DNA of 11,717 bases, taken from positions 1-11,717 of the forward strand of contig JBLHGN010000102.1 in NCBI GenBank assembly GCA_047616325.1, read 5' to 3'. This DNA is from JBLHGN01 sp047616325. Lineage in GTDB: Bacteria > Pseudomonadota > Gammaproteobacteria > Pseudomonadales > Cellvibrionaceae. The translations under genes were made by a program, and so were the position numbers. The notes below the pieces were generated by a model that saw only the letters and a program-made list of their open reading frames with translations, was not told where the DNA came from and ran no database searches. This document shows, in pieces, positions 7,831 to 11,717 of this stretch (positions are counted from its first letter, which is position 1; each line of letters starts with the position of its first letter).

Positions 7831-8100
7831 AGCACGATTCTAGGACTAACGATAAGAGCGGAAATTATTTTGATTTGGGAATATGGTACTCCCAAACAGA
7901 ACGGCATGTATTTCGTTGCTGTTAAGCATGGTGAAGGGGCGGGGTTCCAGGAGTTTTCTAATTGGGAACACCGTGAATGGCAATTAGATAATGGCGGCAA
8001 AATCGTTGCTTTTGTCGGCATTGAAAGCTTAAATCAGCAAGTTAATATTCAATGGCCACAGGCGGCACCGCAGGAGCCGTCTGGCGCTGAAGAATTTTAA
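7831..8100 (+). CDS. Hypothetical protein, probably 5'-broken
   Basis: A plus-strand frame open from 7831 to the TAA at 8098-8100 encodes a plausible globular protein end: ILIWEYGTPKQNGMYFVAV, then an aromatic-rich stretch (FQEFSNWEHREWQLDNGG), VAFVGIESLNQQVNIQWP and a Pro/Glu-rich tail. I do not recognise the family. The only early starts are TTG at 7870 or an internal ATG near 7908, neither with a convincing ribosome binding site. Just upstream, in another frame, SYNEYPPTLADIAEQFRAR (ending in TAG at 7841) also looks coding; one frameshift near 7835 would join the two, making this another broken gene. Treat the function as unknown and the start as unresolved. Confidence 0.4.
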   Translation, partial: STILGLTIRAEIILIWEYGTPKQNGMYFVAVKHGEGAGFQEFSNWEHREWQLDNGGKIVAFVGIESLNQQVNIQWPQAAPQEPSGAEEF

Positions 8101-8170
8101 CCTGGCGAGCCATGAGGGAAAGCACGCTTTCGCTAGCAAGAGCTTCCTGGGGAACACTCATTCACAACCC
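8101..8170. other. Short gap with a GAAAGC-AC-GCTTTC hairpin
   Basis: Just past the hypothetical gene, GAAAGC and GCTTTC form a 6-bp perfect inverted repeat with a 2-nt gap. There is no T-run, so it is not a convincing terminator. Nothing else is visible here. Confidence 0.3.
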
Positions 8171-8199
8171 CCCACCCATCCATTAAATTGACCATCAAC
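8171..8199 (-). repeat. Leader repeat next to REP pair A
   Basis: CCCATCCATTAAATTG followed by a variable stretch ending in TCAAC is shared with 8835-8863 and about 9023-9052, always directly before a REP pair and in the same orientation. In the other two copies it is the DNA just upstream of a RAYT start codon. Here it lies beyond the RAYT 3' end, so the repeated unit is leader plus REP pair, not the REP pair alone. Confidence 0.7.
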
Positions 8200-8292
8200 G
8201 TAGGGTGGGCACCGCCCACCATTCACATCAGAATTCAAATCACATTCCAACCAGAATTTCGCAGAATACCACGTGGGCAGTGCCCACCCTAC
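8200..8292. repeat. REP/inverted-REP pair A (BIME-like)
   Basis: Two 21-bp arms, 8200-8220 and 8272-8292, are inverted copies differing at two positions. Each arm begins, read outside-in, with the tetranucleotide GTAG and then forms a hairpin of about 6-7 bp with a 3-nt loop (GGTGGGC-ACC-GCCCACC on the left). GTAG foot plus hairpin, paired head to head, is the standard form of REPs recognised by RAYT transposases. The right arm overlaps the RAYT stop codon. Confidence 0.92.
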
Positions 8293-8834
8293 TCGCCATA
8301 ATCTTGCTTTGACATTTCGACGACACCGGACCAATCGTTTGAGTAGATGCCATTTTCAACATACTTATGAAAAGTTGAATACGGCCAATCTGCAATGCGT
8401 TTTACCAACCCATGTTTAACGGGATTGTAATGCACGTAATTTATATGATTTTCAAAATCCACCTGATCGCGAATCTCGTGCTCCCAAAAACGACGCTGCC
8501 AAATGGTGCTTTCACGTTTTCTTTGTTTAGCGTCCGTTAACAAACTCGATTGATGAAAACGCCCTTTAACCCGCCGAGTAAAATTGGATTTTATTTGCCC
8601 CATACGCTTGGAATAATCCGCATCACCTTCTGGCAGTGACCAAACGCAATGCATATGATCCGGCAACACCACCCAAGCATCCACCACAAAAGGGGATTGC
8701 TGCTTTACCTCTTTGATAGCCTTTCTTAATTCATCGACCACGCTATTATCTACAAAAATCGGCCGTCGACGATAAGTAACCACCGTAAAAAAGTAAGTCC
8801 CGCCTTCCGTGCGCATTCGCCGATAATTTGACAT
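8289..8834 (-). CDS. REP-associated tyrosine transposase (RAYT, Y1/HUH family)
   Basis: A single-stranded-DNA nuclease and strand transferase of the IS200-like Y1 family, thought to mobilise REP elements. With the ATG at 8834 it is 181 residues and opens MSNYRRMRTEGGTYFFTV, the usual RAYT start; an ATG at 8843 would add MDG. The metal-binding HUH motif is His60-Met-His62 in LPDHMHCVW, followed by the family-typical SLPEGDADYSKRMGQIK. The nucleophile is a Tyr in YVHYNPVKHG (133-142), most likely Tyr133. WQRRFWEHEIRD and WPYSTFHKYV are also family hallmarks. No frame defect is visible and length is normal, so it may be active. REP pairs flank it on both sides, its likely substrates. Its TAG stop at 8289-8291 lies inside the GTAG foot of REP pair A. 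Confidence 0.94.
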   Translation of the reverse strand: MSNYRRMRTEGGTYFFTVVTYRRRPIFVDNSVVDELRKAIKEVKQQSPFVVDAWVVLPDHMHCVWSLPEGDADYSKRMGQIKSNFTRRVKGRFHQSSLLTDAKQRKRESTIWQRRFWEHEIRDQVDFENHINYVHYNPVKHGLVKRIADWPYSTFHKYVENGIYSNDWSGVVEMSKQDYGE

Positions 8835-8863
8835 GCCATCCATCCATTAAATTGGTTATAAAC

Positions 8864-8951
8864 GTAGGGTGGGCACCGCCCACCATTCCCATCAAACCCA
8901 CCATTCCCATCAAAATAGCGCGAAATAAAGCGTGGGCGGTGCCCACCCTAC
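8864..8951. repeat. REP/inverted-REP pair B
   Basis: Arms at 8864-8884 and 8931-8951 match those of pair A, with one substitution restoring a stronger right hairpin (GTGGGC-GGT-GCCCAC). The spacer holds two direct copies of CACCATTCCCATCAAA. It lies upstream of the intact RAYT and immediately after the RAYT relic, supplying the relic's stop codon. Confidence 0.92.
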
Positions 8952-9022
8952 AAAATCGACCGTCGACGATAAGTAACCACCGTAAAAAAGCCTTCTCTAC
9001 GCATTCGCCGATAATTTGACAT
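8948..9022 (-). pseudogene. 24-codon relic of a second RAYT gene
   Basis: From ATG at 9020-9022 the minus strand reads MSNYRRMRREGFFTVVTYRR and ends RSIL before a TAG contributed by REP pair B. This matches the first 27 residues of the intact RAYT except for an in-frame loss of three codons (GTY) and a few substitutions. All catalytic motifs are gone, leaving the 5' end fused to the 3' REP. It arose either by internal deletion of a full RAYT or by duplication of the 5' end with its REP pair. The divergence from the intact gene argues that it is not a very recent copy of it. Confidence 0.85.
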
Positions 9023-9052
9023 ACCATCCATCCCTTAATTTGATCGTCAACC

Positions 9053-9139
9053 GTAGGGTGGGCACCGCCCACCACCCCCATCAAACCCACCAGCCCACCA
9101 AAATACCGCACAATACCGCGTGGGCAGTGCCCACCCTAC
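9053..9139. repeat. REP/inverted-REP pair C, abutting the metallopeptidase stop codon
   Basis: Arms at 9053-9073 and 9119-9139 have the same GTAG foot and hairpin as pairs A and B. The right arm ends exactly one base before the stop codon of the minus-strand gene at 9140. Transcribed from that gene, the pair forms two strong hairpins directly after the stop, which could stabilise or end the restriction-operon mRNA. Confidence 0.92.
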
Positions 9140-9970
9140 CTAGGTGTTAATCAACAAACCTGCCAGCCCATCCAGCTTCGCTTTACGCGACCGCCAATCC
9201 GGCATATTTCTATCCAACAAAGCATAAAACCGCTTACTATGGTTATGCTCTTTCAAGTGCGCAAGTTCATGCAGCAACACATAATCCATACAATCACGCG
9301 GGGCTTTAACTAAATGCGGGTTAAGCGACACAAGGCCTTTCGGCGAGCAACTTCCCCATTGCTTGCTCATGGGGGTTATTTTCCACTTTGGCACCACCCC
9401 CTTCGTCCACTTAAGCGTAATGGTAAGCGCTGCTAGGCGGCGCTGAAATACATCTAAGCATCGTATGGCATACCACTGCGAAAGCAATTCACGAATATGC
9501 TCTGGCACTTTATCATTGGTCGCAACAACAATTTTTCCGGCAATAAGTTTTACATATTCATTTTTACGTTTAAGCACTTTCAATTGGTAACGTCGCCCAA
9601 GGTAAAAGTGTGTTTCACCACTCACATACTCGCGCGTTAATACATGGCGCTGCTGCTCTTCTATGGCGTTTACATGCTTCACAACCCAGCGGGCACGCTT
9701 GAGCACGGCCTGTTTTATATCAATTGCCTTTGCACCATCAGGGGCGTCCACTTGCACCGAACCGTCGGGGTGTACATGGATAGCCACTTTATGCACAGGT
9801 TGTCTACACTCGGATTGGGGCATGTAACACACTTGGTAGCGAATGTTTTGCTCACCGTAGGTCACTGTTTGATGCTCAAGCGCCACAGTGACCGGTGGGA
9901 GAGCAGCGGCTTTCTTTTGTTTTGCCGGTGCTTTTGGCTTTGACGATTTAGCCAGTGATGATTTAGCCAT
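9140..9970 (-). CDS. YgjP/DUF45-type zinc metallopeptidase linked to type I restriction
   Basis: A cytoplasmic SprT/WLM-like zinc protein of 276 residues. The metal site is HELAH (His234-His238) followed by LKEHNHSKRFYALL, where His244 is the probable third ligand and Glu235 the catalytic base. Upstream, SGETHFYLGRRYQLKV (about 115-131) and WGSCSPKGLVSLNPHLVKAP are conserved in this family. The first 25 residues are a Lys/Ala/Ser/Pro-rich tail (MAKSSLAKSSKPKAPAKQKK), probably disordered; no signal peptide. Its ATG overlaps the hsdR stop by one base (TAATG), so translation is coupled. Such proteins are often encoded next to hsdR, but their substrate and role in restriction are not established; they may process or turn over HsdR, which is inference. 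The last residue is followed directly by REP pair C. Confidence 0.88.
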   Translation of the reverse strand: MAKSSLAKSSKPKAPAKQKKAAALPPVTVALEHQTVTYGEQNIRYQVCYMPQSECRQPVHKVAIHVHPDGSVQVDAPDGAKAIDIKQAVLKRARWVVKHVNAIEEQQRHVLTREYVSGETHFYLGRRYQLKVLKRKNEYVKLIAGKIVVATNDKVPEHIRELLSQWYAIRCLDVFQRRLAALTITLKWTKGVVPKWKITPMSKQWGSCSPKGLVSLNPHLVKAPRDCMDYVLLHELAHLKEHNHSKRFYALLDRNMPDWRSRKAKLDGLAGLLINT

Positions 9971-11717
9971 TAACGAAGCCCCACACGCATGATATCTACC
10001 ACCTTATCAATCACTGCATTCGCCTTATCTAAACCAATTAAACCAAACAACCGTGGCAATACATTTATGCGTATATGCGCTTCGATGTTTTGCAGGTTAA
10101 GGGAGTTTTCGGCCACGGCGGTATTCACAATTTTATCGATGGCAAAGGCTTCATAGACAAACTTTTGCTCGTCTTCTATGCCGCCCGCCCCTAACACCAA
10201 GAGAAACACCCCGTAATAGGCTTGTGCGTGCCTGTTATCGCCAAAGTCGGCGGTAATAGAATCGATGTCGCGCTTGTTGAGTTTTTCTTCTAGCTCATCG
10301 AACAAGGTGTACTGTTTAAAGGGGTAGTCGAATAAGGCTTCGGCTTCGCCGATGGCTTGTTTGAGTAATTCCGAAAACACCTTTTGCGCGTAGGGGTCGT
10401 TGGCCAATTCTTGTTCGATGGTTTTCTTTAGGCGCGTTTTTATGGTGTCGGTTTCGTTACGGGTTTTTTCTTCCGACCATTCTTGCGGTTTTTCTTTACC
10501 CATGTCGTTTACGAGTATTACACCTTCGGGTTCAACAATATTTTGGCCAAACACGTACCTATCTACTAAGCGGCGAATTTGTTCGTCGTAAGCGCTGTAG
10601 TCCACGGTTTCTTGGGCGTCTTGCTTGGCAATTTTTCGCAAGTTAATAAACCAACGTAAATCTTCTTTGTAGTGTTGAATCATTTTCTCGGTAAAACTGG
10701 CATCTTCAAAAAAGGAGCGCGAAGACAAGGCCAATTTTAAACACATGCCAAAATGGGTGAGGGCTTCGTAAAAATCTTCACGCACACTTTGGCGGGTATC
10801 GTAGTCGCTGCCTTCGGCGTCTTGCACGTATTTGGGCATGAGCACTTGCCGGTATTGTTCTTGGTCGCGGCGGTTATCTACGCTGGCAAATATGGCCCAC
10901 AAGGTATCGTGAAGCGTTGGTAGGCGCTTATATTCCGTACTCACTTCGGCATACAGCCCGGCCAGGTCTTCTATGTCGTAACCGCCTTGGGTGCATTTTT
11001 CTAAATCTTGATACCCTGAAATGGCGGTATCCAATGCTTTTAATATGCCGCGATAGTCGATAAGCAGGCCATATTGTTTGGCTTCGTGCAGGCGGTTTAC
11101 CCGCGCGATGGCTTGAATAAGGCTGTGCTCTTTTAGGGGTTTATCTATATACAGTACGGCATTTTTGGGTTCGTCGAAGCCGGTGAGTAGTTTGTCTACC
11201 ACAATAAGAATATCCGGCGGCCCTTCGGTGGCAAAGGCCTCGAGGGTGTCTTTTTCGTAATTCTCGGCATCGCTGCCCACGTTATCTTTCCACCATTGCT
11301 GCACTTCGGGCAGGCTACGCTCATCTACATCTTTGTGGCCTTCGCGGGTGTCGGGGGCCGAGATAATAATGGCGCTGCTCACCAGGCTAGTGGCGTCGAG
11401 GGTTTTTTTATAGCGAACGGCCGACTGCTTGCTGTCGGTGGCGAGCTGGCCTTTTAGGCCAAGGTCGAGGTTTTTAACATTCTCGTTAAAGTGCACGGCG
11501 ATATCCCATGCGATAAGTTCGATGCGATTTTCTGAGCCGTAGACCACGCCTTTTTGAGTGAACTTCTTTTTAAGGTCGCGCTGTTGTTCGGGCGATAAGG
11601 CTGCCGTGAGTTTATCGAACCAGTTGTCGATGGCCGTTTCGTTTACGTCTAATAATTGTTTGCGCTCTTCGTACAATAAGGGCGTAACGGTTTTGTCCTC
11701 CACGGCACGTTGCATGG
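9970..11717 (-). CDS. hsdR: Type I restriction enzyme R subunit, C-terminal part (cut by window edge)
   Basis: The ATP-driven DNA-translocating and cutting subunit of a type I restriction-modification enzyme. The visible 581 residues (numbered from the internal Met at 11715) begin between the two helicase lobes. Lobe 2 is clear: GQLATDSKQSAVRYKK (89-104), motif V region VDKLLTGFDEP (173-183) and motif VI QAIARVNRLHE (201-211). From about 230 on comes the helical C-terminal domain that contacts the methylase core, with an acidic, charged stretch near 400-440. The PD-(E/D)xK nuclease and Walker A motifs would lie beyond the right edge, as would hsdM and hsdS. The frame runs to the last base of the window without interruption, so the 11715 Met should not be taken as the true start. 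It ends TAA overlapping the metallopeptidase ATG. Confidence 0.93.
   Translation of the reverse strand, partial: MQRAVEDKTVTPLLYEERKQLLDVNETAIDNWFDKLTAALSPEQQRDLKKKFTQKGVVYGSENRIELIAWDIAVHFNENVKNLDLGLKGQLATDSKQSAVRYKKTLDATSLVSSAIIISAPDTREGHKDVDERSLPEVQQWWKDNVGSDAENYEKDTLEAFATEGPPDILIVVDKLLTGFDEPKNAVLYIDKPLKEHSLIQAIARVNRLHEAKQYGLLIDYRGILKALDTAISGYQDLEKCTQGGYDIEDLAGLYAEVSTEYKRLPTLHDTLWAIFASVDNRRDQEQYRQVLMPKYVQDAEGSDYDTRQSVREDFYEALTHFGMCLKLALSSRSFFEDASFTEKMIQHYKEDLRWFINLRKIAKQDAQETVDYSAYDEQIRRLVDRYVFGQNIVEPEGVILVNDMGKEKPQEWSEEKTRNETDTIKTRLKKTIEQELANDPYAQKVFSELLKQAIGEAEALFDYPFKQYTLFDELEEKLNKRDIDSITADFGDNRHAQAYYGVFLLVLGAGGIEDEQKFVYEAFAIDKIVNTAVAENSLNLQNIEAHIRINVLPRLFGLIGLDKANAVIDKVVDIMRVGLR

Noticed and set aside
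8746..9111. 121-codon minus-strand frame across the REP array
   Set aside because: It runs through both REP pairs, the leaders and the RAYT 5' ends in a different frame; the repetitive translation (VGLMGMVGGAHPT) only reflects the DNA repeats.
8200..9139. CRISPR array
   Set aside because: Repeat units are inverted pairs with GTAG feet and hairpins, separated by irregular, partly coding DNA; no cas genes are present.

Overview
The window looks like chromosomal DNA from a gammaproteobacterium, plausibly a marine or host-associated relative of the Cellvibrio/Teredinibacter group. The basis is the intact hexameric-type citrate synthase, a Wolinella/Shewanella-type frdCAB cluster, a VPLPA/PEP-CTERM-like sorted protein and a RAYT/REP family. 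No rRNA, tRNA or unambiguous species marker is present, so this placement is inference.

Layout. 1-2342 is sparsely coding. It holds a small protein with an exosortase-type C-terminal anchor on the minus strand (261-725) that seems to have lost its signal peptide, a long stretch with nothing recognisable, a six-copy heptamer repeat (1348-1389), an A-rich tract, and a frameshifted small secreted protein (about 1695-2112). 2343-3662 is an intact gltA. 3809-3824 is an FNR-like palindrome, followed by frdC, frdA and frdB (3957-7180), all on the plus strand. All three are clearly recognisable, and all three are broken by several independent lesions: four in-frame stop codons within readable homology, small indels, and a deletion of about 142 nt in frdB. 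7181-8200 holds a single REP-like hairpin and debris of two unrecognised genes.

8171-9139 is a REP/RAYT module: an apparently intact RAYT transposase (minus strand), three inverted REP pairs, and a 24-codon relic of a second RAYT. In both RAYT copies the stop codon is supplied by the GTAG foot of the adjoining REP. 9140-11717 is the 3' end of a type I restriction operon (minus strand): hsdR, cut by the right edge, overlapping by one base with a YgjP/DUF45-type metallopeptidase.

The main biological story is the decay of a complete quinol:fumarate reductase operon next to a working citrate synthase. When the indels are corrected, the four haem-ligand histidines of FrdC and the flavin-binding and catalytic residues of FrdA fall at, or at exactly the spacing of, the Wolinella succinogenes positions (from memory). 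The enzyme was therefore orthodox and died fairly recently. I see no clearly novel defence or regulatory system. The most unusual structure is the tandem RAYT-5'-end/REP duplication.
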